Shown here in pieces: positions 1-11,344 of a DNA stretch of 64,000 nt. The notes under the pieces were generated by a model. That model saw nothing but the letters and a program-made list of their open reading frames with translations, was not told the DNA's origin and searched no databases. The DNA is taken from the NCBI RefSeq assembly GCF_002099425.1, contig NW_018344068.1, positions 4,884,001 through 4,948,000 on the forward strand, read 5' to 3'. How positions within the stretch are numbered: the first letter of the stretch is position 1; each line of letters opens with the position of its first letter. Source of the DNA: Phascolarctos cinereus. Its lineage: Eukaryota > Chordata > Mammalia > Diprotodontia > Phascolarctidae. Both the position numbers and the translations under genes were made by a program.

Positions 1-174
1 CTGCATTCTGTGAGTACACTATGCACCTGTCCCCACTCAGGATCAAACTGTGAAGTCATTAAAATGCCTTTTGAACCTCCAGACTCCCTCTCTGCCTTCT
101 TTCTTAGTCTTCCCACTCCTTCTCCTCAGCCTCCGTGCTTTTCTGTTGACTCTATTGTAATAGGATATGTGATT

Positions 175-365
175 TTAGTTGAAAGCCCTGGGCTTGAAGT
201 TAAAAATCTTGGGTTCAAATCCTGATCGTTCCATTTTGCTAGCTATATGTTATTTGTCAAACCACTGGACCTTTCTGGACTTTAGTTTTCTCAGCTGTAA
301 AACTAAGGAATTGCACACTGATGATCATTAATGTCCTTTCTTGCTCTCCAGTTCTGTGGATCTAT
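175..365 (+). repeat. MIR/tRNA-type SINE
   Basis: A tRNA-like head with a degenerate B box ('gggttcaaatcctgat') is followed by a decayed core and the 'ttttctcagctgtaaaac' segment typical of MIR-related SINEs. It is diverged and has no clear target duplication. Confidence 0.6.
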
Positions 366-589
366 AAGTGCCTGCCCAGGAGGAAGGAATGTTGCATTTT
401 AACAGAGACCAGAATTAGTAGTGGCCTGCTCCAGTTCCAATGATAGAATTTCCAGCCCTTTAACAGACTAATTGGGAATGAGGTTAGAATACTTGGGGGC
501 CTTCTTGCTGCCTATCAACTTGCACCATGTTAGAGTTCGGTTGCTTTGCTTACATGCAGTCCTAGGGGCTAACAGTATGTCTTCAAGTA
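366..589. other. No gene or clear repeat seen
   Basis: Ordinary mixed-complexity DNA. I see no open frame worth reporting, no RNA gene and no repeat family I can name. Confidence 0.4.
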
Positions 590-900
590 AGGCAATGTTT
601 CCTAGTGAACAGAGCCCTGGATTATCCAATAACTTTGCTTTCTAATCTCATCTCTGCCAACAACTCTCTGTGTGAATTTGGGAACACTTAAATTTACCTT
701 TTCTTAGCTTCAATTTCCCCATGGTTAAAATGAGAGTTGAACTAAATGATCTTTAAAGGTTCCTTCCAGATCTAAATCAAATGACCCTTCATTATTTTCC
801 CTTGCTGTACTTCACTTTCTTTATCTGTGAAACGGGGTGGGGAGAGGCCTACAATTGGATAATCTCTTAAATCCCTTCCAGCTGTGACACTCTGGGATTC
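590..900 (+). repeat. Two abutting SINE copies
   Basis: The first copy ends in the tail 'tgaactaaatgatcttta' followed by 'ggttccttccagatct', which recurs at other places in the window (for example near 63.45 kb). A second, shorter copy of the same tail follows ('aaatcccttccagctgtg'). Confidence 0.55.
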
Positions 901-1184
901 TCCCTCCGCTCAAATTAGATGCAAAACTCCACATAGCCCCTCATATTTTATGGGAATACAATAACAAACTCACCATAATAAACATCCCCAGCTTGGTATG
1001 AACCACCTTCCTTTGGCCACCCAGCATCTGTTAGATGGAAGATGATGCTTTCCTTTAAAGACTCTCTCCATAGGAACCTACTGTCTCTCTAGCCATGTCA
1101 GCTGTGCCACTTTATTAAAAGGGCACCAAAATTACATACAACAAAATCAAAAAGTCTTAAAAAACTCAGACAGAGGAGTAATAC
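901..1184. other. No gene seen
   Basis: A/T-leaning sequence with no supported coding region or repeat identification. Confidence 0.35.
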
Positions 1185-1325
1185 CAGACAGCATGCTATA
1201 GTGGATAGAACATTGGACTGGAAGTAAGAATGACCTGGGTTCAAATCCAGCCTTACTAGCTGAGTGACTCTGAGGCAAACAGCTTTATTTTTTTTTGAAC
1301 CTCAGTTTCCTCATCTGTAAAAAGA
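1185..1325 (+). repeat. MIR/tRNA-type SINE
   Basis: It shows the A-box-like start 'atagtggatagaac', the B-box-like 'gggttcaaatccag', then 'ctcagtttcctcatctgta'. This is the standard order of a MIR-type SINE on this strand. Confidence 0.75.
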
Positions 1326-1429
1326 TCACTCACTTGATGAACTCTGAGGTATCAGTGACTTGGTGTAATTAAGGTCAGGAGATTCAAAAAGTCAGAGTCA
1401 GCAGGGGAACCACATTCCTCTAGGTGAGA

Positions 1430-1720
1430 GTCATGAGATCATAGACAGAGAGCATCAGGGTTGCAAAAGGTATCAGCCTGTTCAAACTCTCTTAGCATTC
1501 TGGTTTCCTAATTCCCTGAGAAGACAGCTGTCCACTGCAACCCACTACTGAGCAATGAATTTTGTGAAAAAACAAGTCAGGGAGGAGATGCCAGCTGTCT
1601 GAAGTATGGGAGAGCAAAGCAATAGTCAGTTTCCTTTTCTGGGCTTCAGTTTTCTCCTCTGTAAAGCTAGAAACTTGAACTAGATGGTCTCCAAGGTCCC
1701 TATTGAGATGCTGGGAAACA
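1430..1720 (+). repeat. Decayed MIR-type SINE pieces
   Basis: Fragments of SINE sequence are visible, ending in 'gaactagatggtctccaag', the 3' tail shared with other copies in the window. The first half is too diverged to place with confidence. Confidence 0.4.
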
Positions 1721-1734
1721 TAATAGTTAGCATT

Positions 1735-1930
1735 TATAATACTTGCCTTTATGTTGTGCTCAAAGGTTTGCAAAGCACTTTACAAGTATTTCAATTGATC
1801 TTCACAATGAATCTGAGAGGTAGGTATTATTACTACCCCCATTTTACAAATGAGAAAAACTGAGGCTAAGTGACTTGGCCAGGGTCACAGAGCTAGTACA
1901 TATCTAGAAAAGATTCAAACTTCAAGTTTT
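1735..1930 (-). repeat. MIR, antisense
   Basis: The order 'tttgcaaagcactttacaag', 'attttacaaatgag', 'actgaggctaagtgactt', 'ggtcacagagcta' is the reverse complement of MIR, reading from its 3' end to its tRNA-like head. Confidence 0.8.
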
Positions 1931-2089
1931 GCACTCTGTGGACTGCATCCCATAGCTCATAGTAAATAGGGAGCCAGATGTGACTTCTCTAAAAGGGATT
2001 TGCAGCAAGTGAGAGGGACTATTAGAATCCAGGAGGAGAAACCCACTCTAGCTCTATGATCTGGGTGGGATGAAAGTATTCCCCAATCA

Positions 2090-2215
2090 GTCAGTCAATA
2101 AACATCTTATTACTATGTTCCAGGCACTGTGCTAGATGCTGGGGAAATAATGAAAGGTAGAAGGTGGTCTGAGCTCCCAAGGAGCTCCCAGTTTAATGAG
2201 GAAGACACCATGCGA
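2090..2215 (-). repeat. L2 3' end, antisense
   Basis: 'tcaataaacatcttattact' followed by 'ccaggcactgtgctagatgc' and 'caaggagctcccagttta' is the antisense of the L2 LINE 3' terminus (sense: 'cctagcacagtgcctggcac'). Confidence 0.7.
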
Positions 2216-2835
2216 ATAACTATGTACAAACAAACTATATGCAAGTTAAATTGGAAATAACCTGAGTCACCACTATTTACTAAGCTGTTTGATTTCAAAC
2301 AAGTTGCTCCTCATTTCAGACCCTCAGTTTCCCCCTCTATAATGATAGGTGTAATGATGCTTGTATTCACAAAAGCATGGTTGCAAAGAAAGTAGATTGT
2401 AAACCTTAAAATACAATAGAAACCCAAGTCATCATTATTATTATCTAACTCACAAGAGTGTTGGGAAGAAAACCTTTTGTTAAAAAAAAAAATAAGCATC
2501 ACATAAATGTGAGCTGTATCATTATCTCTTTGCAATCTTTGAATTTTTTCCACTGAAAAAAAGCTCTAAGAGAAGGGTCAGCTGGGAGTTAGAACCCTGG
2601 GCTGGGGAGTCAGGAGATTCTGTTGCAGTACAACCTAGTTAGACCCACAGATGCTAATGATTCCACCCTCGAAGAACTCTGGGTAAGAGCAACTGCTACT
2701 TTCTTTCAAGATGGGGAATCAGAAACTAACAGCTTTCATGAGACAAGAGCAGCTGCCCCTCAGGCTTGCCTAGCCAGCCATTAGCAAACTGATATCCTAA
2801 TTCTTTCTGCCAAAGCTGATCAAGAAGCTTTTTTT
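2216..2835. other. No gene seen; minor MIR-like traces
   Basis: There is a possible MIR trace near 2.28-2.40 kb ('ccctcagtttccccctctat'). I see nothing else I can name, and the open frames here are short and unsupported. Confidence 0.35.
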
Positions 2836-2839
2836 TTTT

Positions 2840-2960
2840 CAATTACCAGCTATGTACCAGGCATTGTGCTAGCACTGGGGAGTAAAGATAAAAATTAAAC
2901 AGTCTCTGCCCTCAAGGAGTCACAGTATATTAGAGGAGAAAACATAAACTTCAAATATAT
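2840..2960 (-). repeat. L2 3' end, antisense
   Basis: 'taccaggcattgtgctagca' and 'ctctgccctcaaggagtc' match the antisense L2 terminus. Confidence 0.65.
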
Positions 2961-3684
2961 ATAGTGTTCATATTTCCCCAATCTGCCAATCACTTGGAAG
3001 GATCTCTGACTACAAGTATCCTAATGGACTTTTCAGCAAGTATTGCTGGAAATACTTCAGTGTTTATACTATTATGTATTAAAGTGTTAAGTACTGAAGT
3101 ATTAATACTATTAAGTATTAATACTAATAATACTAACCAATAAAGGATGAGTGAGTTATCCACATAGCTAAGCTATTGGGTGCTGCCCTTTGCTAGCAGT
3201 AGGATCTGGGCTAAGGGCATCAGGCAGAGACAATTGTAGATCCAGATGAACAGCTGTACTACTACTTCTGTACTAATTCCCAGGTCCCTGCTCACCTGAT
3301 TCATAAGAATATCAGTTCATGTAAGAATGCAGGTACATATAAAGATGATCTAGAAGTTGACTGTCTCTGCCCATTTGGGTTATTTCCCTTAGCAACCTCA
3401 ATAGAATATTCTACTTAAAGTAAATGGCCACACCTATTGCTTTCCAAGCATCTGAGCTGGGACATTTGATTCTAGTCTGACTGATAGTTGAAGGAGTTTA
3501 ACCTTTCTGCACCTTGATTTCTGCATCTGGAAAATGAGAGGAATTAAATATGTTCCTCATTATGTCATTGGATTAATGCAAGTAAAACTTAGGGTTTTTT
3601 TTTCACAAGTATGGAAAGGTATAGAAAAACAATAGAGGCAAATTTGGTTACAATAGATAAAATATATTATAAAGAGATACAGAA
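2961..3684. other. No gene seen; AT-rich palindromic patch
   Basis: Near 3.05-3.14 kb several inverted and direct copies of 'aagtattaatact' occur, enough to form small hairpins. The rest of the stretch shows no gene or nameable repeat. Confidence 0.4.
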
Positions 3685-3815
3685 GAAGCAGCATGTGTAA
3701 TGGCTAAAGAGCTGGCCTCAGAGCCAGGAGGGTCTAGGTTCAAATGCAACCACTGATTATCCCGGCAGTACGACCCTGGGCAGGTCCCTTAATATCTCTT
3801 AGTGCTCCCTAAAAT
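3685..3815 (+). repeat. MIR/tRNA-type SINE
   Basis: SINE head and body: 'agagctggcctcagagccag', 'aggttcaaatgcaacc', 'gaccctgggcaggtccctta'. Confidence 0.7.
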
Positions 3816-3818
3816 GAT

Positions 3819-4030
3819 TGTTGTTTGTCTTTTATTCTCAAAATGACTTTGATATCAGGGAGGTGATGCCATGATGTGCACGTGAATTGGATTTAAGTCA
3901 GGGAATGCTGTACAAAGTCACCAGCCTTACTTTCTCCTACAGAGCCACCTGGGTCCAGTGGCAAGATACAGATTCAGAATGAGTGGAGATGGCCCTGGAT
4001 ACAGTGGGAGACCTTTCCCTTTTTAAGCTA
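3819..4030 (+). repeat. Unnamed marsupial SINE-like repeat, copy 1
   Basis: This belongs to a family with three recognisable copies in the window, the others at about 12.85-13.10 kb (antisense) and 46.31-46.54 kb. Shared blocks in order are 'attgttgtttgtc', a gatgccat block, 'gtgaattggatttaa', 'caaagtcaccagcct' and 'ggtccagtggcaag'. I do not know its family name. Confidence 0.6.
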
Positions 4031-4099
4031 AGGTCTTTAACAGATCTCAGTTTGACTGAGGCAACACCCATTCAGTGATTAAGGCTAGGTAAGAAAAAA

Positions 4100-4335
4100 G
4101 TCTAGGTGGTGCAGTGGATACAGCACTAAATCTGTAGTCAGGAGGACCTGTGTTCAAATCTGGCCTCAGATACTTCATTAGCTGTATGACTCTGGGCAAG
4201 TCACTTAACACTGATGCCTCCCTAAGATGATAGATTGCAGAGAAAGGACTAGCCTGTATTTGTAGATAGAGTTTCTCTTCTTGGAGTTCCCTATGCCCAT
4301 GAAATCATAGGTCTGATCCATATCCTTATGGAAAT
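4100..4335 (+). repeat. tRNA-type SINE with 3' tail family
   Basis: The head 'ctaggtggtgcagtggatac' and body 'tctgggcaagtcacttaac' are followed by a tail ending in 'atgaaatcataggtctgatc'. The same tail occurs in copies near 22.4, 46.7, 49.8 and 62.95 kb, so it marks one SINE subfamily. Confidence 0.75.
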
Positions 4336-4369
4336 ACATAAAACAAATTGGAAAGACCTTAGGCATTAC

Positions 4370-4855
4370 ATTCAGGTCTGTAGTATACATTTTAGGAAGG
4401 GTATTGATGAGCAGGATCATGTCCAGAAGGGTGAGACCAGGATGATGAGGGGATTCAACACCATGCGCTATTAGTTTAAGGACTAGAGGCACCTAACCTG
4501 GAGAAGACAAGGTATAGGGGGAATGGAGTAAGGACATGATGCGTCTTAAAATATTTGAAGGGATATCATATAAAAGAAGGATTAGTCTCAAGTTGTGTGG
4601 TCCAGGAATAAAACCTGAAGGAACAGGTAGAAGTCTAGAAAAATGTCTTTGGTCTAAATGTAAAGAAAGACTTGCCAACAATTTTGAGCCATTGCAAAGT
4701 GAAATTGGTTACCTTGGGGAAAGGTGAACCACTCATAACTCCAGCAGAAACTGGGTGATCATTTGTTGGGATTGCTATAAAGGGAATTATAGCTCAGGTT
4801 TGGGTTGAGCCAGACATCCTCTGAGGTTCCCTCCAATGCTGCTTATTCAATTATT
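4370..4855 (+). repeat. L3/CR1 LINE 3' end
   Basis: Sense copy of an L3/CR1-type 3' end: 'caggatcatgtccagaaggg', 'acctggagaagacaagg', 'aaaatatttgaagggatatc', 'aaagaaagacttgccaac' and the closing 'cctctgaggttccctccaat'. A short open frame inside it is a remnant of the LINE ORF, not a host gene. Confidence 0.7.
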
Positions 4856-5189
4856 TTATAACTTGGAATCCCAAACCAAAGGGGTGGAGGGGTAGAGAGC
4901 CTCTGGGATTAGTCCAAGAGGAGACTGCCATGGGTGGAACAGACAGGTGAGGGAGCAGCTAGGGCAAGCATGTCAAAGGACTGCAAATGCTATCAGCAGC
5001 TTTGAATTTTTGTGTGCTCCAAAGGAGGTTCCCAGGGACAAAGCTCTTAGAGTCCTGTCGCAGTTACAGCCCTGGGTATTAGAAGTGATTTTTGTACTGA
5101 TAGTATAAAATCTGATCCAAACTCTCTTTAAAAGGCATAAAGTCACTTTCTTTGTTTCTTCCTTTGGCAATGGGCATAATTGCCCTAAT

Positions 5190-5500
5190 AAATAGTTCAT
5201 ACGTCACCTCCCCCATGCAGCCTACCCAGACTCCTACACCAATCCCTACTTGGAAATTACCTCTTTCCTCCTCAAATGTCATAAAGGAGTTTGGTCCCTC
5301 CTTTGCATATCTTGCATTCAATTTTTGTTCAGGTTATTCATTGCTCTGCTTTAGCCTGACTTCCCTTACCTTCACTGCACACTAGATTATGAACTCTAAG
5401 AGGACAGGGATTTGCTGTTAGTGATCCATGGAGCTTTTTCCCTGATGATAAACAGAAGGCCAGGCACACAGGAGGTACTTAATAAATGCTTATTGAATTG
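5190..5500 (+). repeat. L2 3' end
   Basis: L2 3' terminus on this strand: 'agattatgaactctaagagg', then 'aggtacttaataaatgct'. The internal fragment between these is partly missing. Confidence 0.6.
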
Positions 5501-5579
5501 GAAGAGTCAATTCTCATTCTTCAATGTATAATTAATGTTTGCTTCAAGTAGACCAAACTCCTTAGTGGAATTCATTTAG

Positions 5580-5765
5580 CATTAAGGCAATTCATTTAGC
5601 TTCTGTTTGCCTCAGTTTCCTCAACTGTAAAATGGGGATAATAATAACACTTATCTCATAGGGTTGTTATGAAGATTAAATGAAATAAAATCTATAAAAA
5701 ATGCTTTGCACAGTGCCTGGTATGTAGTAGCCGATATATAAATGCTTATTCCTTCCTTACTCCCT
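5580..5765 (+). repeat. MIR
   Basis: 'cctcagtttcctcaactgta', 'agggttgttatgaagatta' and 'gcacagtgcctggtatgtag' follow MIR order on this strand. Confidence 0.8.
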
Positions 5766-5984
5766 CTTATACAGTTTTCGAAAATTTACAACACATTGTT
5801 CAAGGCCTGGTCTCACTTGGTGTCTAGCAAATACTAATAACATTTTAGCATATCAACAATTTGGCATCTGTGTGTTCAACAGGTCTCTGCCTTAAGTCTC
5901 TCTTCACTCCAGTCCATCTTCTGCTCAGCTGTCATGTCCCTCCCCAAGCCCATTCAATAAACTGCAGTGCTCCCTAATATCTCC

Positions 5985-6425
5985 AAGATCTAATATCAAT
6001 CCTTTGTTTAACATTTAAAGTCCTTCACAATCTGGCCCCTCCTATCTTTCCAGTCTTCTTAGACCTTCCCTATACATACCAGTAACACTAACCTTCTTGG
6101 CTTTTGTACAGGATACATCTTGTCCCTTCCGGGACATTTTCTCTGGATGTCCTCCATGTCTGGAATTCTCTCCCTCCTCCTCATAACTCCTGGCTTCCCT
6201 GGCTTCCTTCAAGCCCAACTGAAATCCCATCTTTTGCAAGAAGTCTTCCCTGATCCCCCTTATCTCCAATTCATCCAGCATGTATCTTGTCTGTACATAG
6301 TATTTGCATGTTGTATTTACCATTTGACTGGAAATTCCTCAAGAATAGGAACTGTCTTTTATCTTTCTCTATAGCCCCGATGCTGGTACATTGTAGGCAC
6401 TTAATAAATGCTGGTTGACTGACAA
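5985..6425 (+). repeat. L2 LINE 3' end with ORF2 C-terminal remnant
   Basis: The stretch from 'taaagtccttcacaatctgg' through 'caagcccaactgaaatccc' to 'ggcacttaataaatgctggt' is a well-kept L2 3' region. The upstream part is the antisense-readable remnant of L2 ORF2; open frames on both strands here are accidental. Confidence 0.8.
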
Positions 6426-6479
6426 AAACAATATTTTCATATATTTAAGTATCTTTGATTTTACTGATATGTATACCCA

Positions 6480-6745
6480 GTCCAAAATGTAGATTGCAAC
6501 CTTTTCAGAACCTAATTTATCAGTTGCCCAAATCTAAATAACCATCACCTGGCAGTCACTGCTCTGCGGATGGTCCCCTCCACACTTTACTATGCTGGTC
6601 CTCAGACAGCAGACACACAAGCTGTCACCAGGCCTGTGCTTAGACACTTTACAGTCTGGTAGAAGCAGCTGCCAGGGCAGCCTGTGTTTCACTCAGAAAC
6701 CCAAGGTCACCTCTACACCACGATGAGATGTTAGAATAGGACTTT
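6480..6745 (-). repeat. Possible RTE-type LINE 5' fragment
   Basis: On the minus strand this shares 'gaggtgacctt' followed by a ggttct-like block and the 'aacatctcatcgtg' start with the better RTE copy that ends at about 20.79 kb. The similarity is partial and the call is tentative. Confidence 0.35.
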
Positions 6746-6839
6746 ATGTGAGGAAGATCTTCAAGCTCAATGAACCTCAACCTTCCCTCTATTTGTTACT
6801 ATTTTATTTTGAATAGTAATAATGTTGCTTCAAATTCAG

Positions 6840-7050
6840 TTCTGTTGTCCATGATTTTTCAAATCATTTTAACACACATTATCTTATTCAATCCTCAGAA
6901 CATTCCCCCATCAAATAGTTAATGTAAATATCCTTATCCCATTTTACAGATGAGGAAACATTCATCTAGAAAAGTTAAATAACTTCTTCAAGGTCATATA
7001 GTTAGTAAGTGATGGACCAAGGACAATGTCCAATAGTCCATTAGTATTAA
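6840..7050 (-). repeat. MIR, antisense
   Basis: 'ttatcttattcaatcctcag', 'cccattttacagatgagga' and 'aacttcttcaaggtcatata' read as antisense MIR. Confidence 0.75.
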
Positions 7051-7114
7051 TTGATAATTAATATTATTGTAAAATTACTATTAAATTATTATAAAAATAA
7101 TTATCATTAATAAT

Positions 7115-7345
7115 GGACATTGATGCAATTTTTTGAAGTTTGCCAAGCACTTTACATACATTATCTTATTTGAGTCTTACAACAAACCTGTGAGGTACTT
7201 AAGTGGGTACTATTATCATTTACAGAGGAGGAAACTGAGGCTTGGAGAGGCTAAGTGACTTGGCCATGGATCACAAAGTTTCTAAGTGTCAGAGGCAAGA
7301 TTTGAAGCCATGACTCCCTGATTCCAATTCTAGTACTTCTAGCAC
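7115..7345 (-). repeat. MIR, antisense
   Basis: 'ttgccaagcactttacatac', 'gaggaaactgaggcttggag', 'gtgacttggccatggatcac' and a decayed tRNA-like head follow antisense MIR order. An AT-rich inverted repeat (gtccatta ... taatggac) separates it from the previous MIR. Confidence 0.8.
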
Positions 7346-7793
7346 CCATCACATTCGAAAGATGAAATAAAACATAGCTCCTGGCTTTGAGGAGTTCATA
7401 GTCTAGTGAGGGAATGTAAGGATGGAATACTATAGCTAGCTAAACAACCTTAATACAAACTGAGCTGCAATTTTGTTTTCTAGTATTACTACCATAATTG
7501 AATAGTAATGATGTTGTTTCCAATTTGGGAAAAACCAGAAGTAATTGAACTCAATAACTCAAAGTTCAATTAAATTTGAAAACATCAATTACCTAGGAAA
7601 AAAACTTCTTGTTTTTTGCCAAGAAGACTGGTAAGCAATATGGCAGAAATTAAGTTTAGACCACCATTTTATACCATATTTCCCAATAAATCAAAATGCA
7701 TACTGACCTGAATATTAAAGATCATAACACTGAAAAATTAGATGATAACCAGATCAGATACTTTGCACAGGTATGTTAGGCAGGTTAGGGTAT

Positions 7794-9534
7794 TGTTTTT
7801 TTTTTTAAACAGAGGTTTTACTGATACAACATTTTCATACAACATTTTTCATCATCCTTTTTAAAAATACATTTGATATTATGCTTTAGATATTACTGTC
7901 TCAAGTAGAAAGGGTAAAATATACCTTTATAGATTTATTCTATTGCACTTGAGCATATCGTAATTTCTTACTTCAGCACTTAAAAACCAAATTACAATAT
8001 AGTTTTTAAAATCTGACATTTCCATATGCAATATGGGTTAATACTGAAAGACTTGGTCACATGCCCTAATCTTCACCAAAAACTCAAACCTGATTAAAAG
8101 AAAGCAGGAAAGTTGTGTATTCTGCAGCTCAGTTCAATGTCCACTGCTTGGAATGGTTTTGCCAACTTTTCATTCACAGATGCAAAATATCCTATTCTGT
8201 AGCTGTCCACAAAATCCACACCAACTTGCAGACACACACACACACACACACACACAGAGCAGCCAAGTCACTGAGGTTTACTGCAGTTGGAGTAAATGTA
8301 GACATAACTTATGAAAACTTAAGACCCACTACCTCTAATCTAAATATATCCACAACAGAATCACCAACCAGCCTGAAAAAGACATGACATATAATTAGAC
8401 AAAAAATTCCATGAGAAAGTTTTCTTGTCATCAGAAAAGACTAGAAAGTTATAGAAGTGGCAGTATATTGGAGCACAGAGCCTTAAGGTAGAGTAGCCAC
8501 TGCAACCTAAGATATTTGGAGGTAGAAGAAAGAGAATGAAAGTTAAAATAGGCACATGATTTGTTATCTAAAAATCATTTTTAAGGGTAGAGCCTCCTTA
8601 CTCCAACGGAATTTGGTCTCCATCAGTTTCCAACTTGATATATTACAATCAAAAATTCTTATTTCTTTCAGACATTATGCTAAATATATATGTCATCAAA
8701 ACTTACACAAATAAGGGAATGATCAACACAGAATGGAGACAAGTTTGATGTTAGAATGTTCTATGAAAAATACCTAAACTCAAGACATCTTAGGTTTTGT
8801 ATCTCCAGTCCTACTAATTTGCTATATGACAATATATAAGACAAATAATGTCTTTCTCTTGCTTCTACTTCATCTATTAAAAAGAAAAACCTACCTCAAC
8901 AGAATACTTTTTTAAGTCCAATGAAAATGATAGTCCTTTAATTTGTGTGAAACATAGTAGGAATGCTGAAAGAGTTATTTGTGCATCATGCTTATTATTT
9001 TCTCTTACTTCAAGACTGCCCTGCTATATACACCCATAATACCCATTTATTCAACATTGAACAGGTACCTTTATTAGGTACTTTTGTCCAAACACTATGT
9101 TAGGTATTGGCAGGGGACTCAGAAATGTAAGACATAGCTCTCTTCCTTCAGTGAACTTATGGTACAACACTTCCAAACACTATCATAATTAACAAATTCA
9201 AAAAATCAAACTTTCAGCATATAGAAGTAGCTTAAAGTTGGATGTTATTTTTCTTATAAACTCAAATCACGTAATTCTTTGTGTAGCTCACCACGTTACA
9301 CAAAAGATTTAGTTCTTAAAAGCTCAAGCTAAAACAAAATTGTTTATATAAAATCCTGTTTTAACATCTCTGTAAAAATTGAATACCTGATCAGAAAAGG
9401 AAAAGAAATCTCATACCAAAATAAGTTGAAGAGTTTGGCAAGGAAGGAACTGTGATGGGGCTCCATTTATCCTATCTAAGAGTTCCCATTAGCTATCTAC
9501 CTTATGAGAGTCTCCAGGAAGTAAAACTACCTCT
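7794..9534 (-). pseudogene. Candidate processed retrocopy of an unidentified transcript
   Basis: This block interrupts the old L1. It begins on the plus strand with a 10-base T run, the complement of a poly(A) tail. It is flanked by a 9-base repeat (ttagggtat) at 7785-7793 and 9535-9543, consistent with a target-site duplication. Read on the minus strand it has no long open frame and looks like mRNA 3' UTR: AT-rich, moderately complex, with an old L2/MIR-type tail (about 9.05-9.18 kb) and a CA microsatellite already inside it. I do not recognise the parent gene. Alternatives are an unknown non-LTR element or a coincidental short repeat. Confidence 0.45.
8231..8257. repeat. (CA)n microsatellite
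   Basis: About 13 uninterrupted CA units inside the candidate retrocopy. Confidence 0.95.
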
Positions 9535-9710
9535 TTAGGGTATGAATTATTAAGAAAATAAGTGATACAGGCAACTAGAACAGATAAAATAGATAATGTT
9601 AATTACATAGACTTTAAAAGCTTTTGCATTAATGCAACTAGGATAAGAAAATAAATGGTGATGAAAACCTTTGTATCAAATATCTCTGAAAAGAGTCCGA
9701 TATAGTTATA

Positions 9711-9784
9711 TTGGTATATATGTGTGTATGTTGTACTGTATGTATATATGTATACTTGTGTATGTGTGTGTTATCTGTACATAC

Positions 9785-9821
<37 letters not shown>

Positions 9822-9892
9822 CATAGAGAGAGAGAGAGACAGAGAGAGAGACAGAGAGACAGAGAGAGAGAGACAGAGACAGAGAGAGCACA
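9711..9892. repeat. Compound (TATG)/(TG)n/(GA)n microsatellite
   Basis: Imperfect TATG-rich sequence passes into (GT)n and then (GA)n with CAGA interruptions. It sits inside the old L1 ORF2 and explains several low-complexity open frames on both strands. Confidence 0.9.
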
Positions 9893-10724
9893 CAAAAACC
9901 TTTCTCAAATATAGGTGGTCAAAAGATACGAACAATCAGTACTCAAAAGAAAAGTTTCAAACTACTACCATGTGAAAGAATGCTTCAAATCACTAAAAAT
10001 TAAAAAATTAAAATCAGAACAACTCTTAGGTTTTGCTTCATACACAGCAAATTGGCAAAGTTGACAAAAGATGGTAACAGCCAATGTTTGGAAGAATTTT
10101 GTCAATTTGTGGAAAGATGGGCACGTTGATTCATTGTTTGTGGAGCTGTGACTTGCTTTAACAATTCTGGAAAGGAATTCAGAATTATAATGAGGAAAGA
10201 GGCTAAAGCGTTCATTGATCCGGTGACTCCCCTGCTTGACATATACCCAGGGAGATCAGTGCCAAAAAAGAAAGTCCAATAGGCACCAAAATATTTATAG
10301 CAACACTTTTTGTAGTAACAAAGAAAAGGAAACAAAATAGATACCCATTGGCTGAGAAATGGGCTAAACAAATTATGTACATGAATCTAATAAAATATAT
10401 CTATGCACTAAGAAACAATGGATATGAATAAAGAGAAGCATGGAGAGAAATATGAACTGATGATAAGTATAGTAATCCATATCAAGAAAAATATATCCAG
10501 TGACTGTAACAATATAAATGGAGAGCACAACACAATAAATCAATGAAAATAGAATTTGATAAAATTATAATAAGCAAGTTTGGCCCCAAAGAATAGGTAT
10601 GAGAAAGCATTTCCCTACTTTGCACTGCAAATTGGGGGACTATGGGTATGGAACAAAGCACATAATGACAGATTTTTTCAATATATTTGTTAGTTTTTCT
10701 GAACTCCTTCATTGGTCTAGTGAA

Positions 10725-10905
10725 ACCTATAGACAACTCATGTTTTTTTTTTTAATTCATAATTAAAAGTAATGCCCAACTTTAGTTCGAGGTTACTGAA
10801 AATAAAGATGTGATATTTTCCAATCCAATTTTACAGACTCTTGAAATCTGTCTACAGAATCCTTAGGAGTTCAAGGATACCAGGTTAAGAACTCCTGGTA
10901 TAAAA
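10725..10905. mobile_element. hAT-like MITE, partial copy A
   Basis: The interior ('ttagttcgaggttactgaa', 'aataaagatgtgatatttt') and the terminal 'aggttaagaactcctgg' match the copies near 41.4 and 48.5 kb. The left terminus is missing or merged with the L1 end. Confidence 0.5.
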
Positions 10906-11105
10906 AATGGTTCTCCATGTGAGAGTGGGAAGAGAGACATGTGCATAAAAAGATACATTGGGAAAGGTAGGCAAAATGAAAACAAAATACATGAACATAA
11001 TTTATCTTTAAAATAATGAGGGGGAATCCATGAAAGGTGTGGGGGTCAGTATAACAAAAACATGGAGGTAGAACATCATGGGACAAGAATGGGGAACTGT
11101 GAACA

Positions 11106-11328
11106 GCCTGTTGTTGTTTAGTTGTTTTCAGTCATGTCCAACTCTTCATGACCCCAATTGGGGTTTTCTTGGCAAAGATACTGGTTTCTCATTTTCTTCT
11201 CCAGCTCATTTTACAGTTGAAGAAACTGAGGCAGACAGGTTTTAGTGACTTGTTCAGGATAACACAGCTAGTGCCTGAGGATGGATTTGAATTCAGATCT
11301 TCCTCACCCTACCACCTAGCTGCCCTAT
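11106..11328 (-). repeat. Marsupial tRNA-type SINE, antisense
   Basis: Full-length antisense copy. Its 3' part carries 'ttttcttggcaaagatactg', and its head on the minus strand opens 'gggcagctaggtggtagg'. The body includes 'gatttgaattcagatcttcc'. Confidence 0.9.
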
Positions 11329-11344
11329 GAATATTCTAGTTAGA

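Larger units (their letters stand above)
7590..10720 (+). repeat. Old L1 (3' part of ORF2 and 3' UTR), interrupted
   Basis: Both flanks of the 7794-9534 insert belong to one sense L1. The left part encodes the decayed ORF2 block around 'aatatggcagaaattaag'. The right part resumes with 'aaaagcttttgcattaatgc' and carries on through the block 'cattgtttgtggagctgtg', equivalent to the W-(S/N)-C-rich C-terminus of the L1 at 22.5-24.8 kb, into the 3' UTR. No long frame survives, so the copy is old. Confidence 0.7.

Noticed and set aside
8361-8555. 64-codon minus-strand frame in the candidate retrocopy
   Set aside because: It is short, hydrophobic and of UTR-like composition, with no recognisable domain; not reported as coding.
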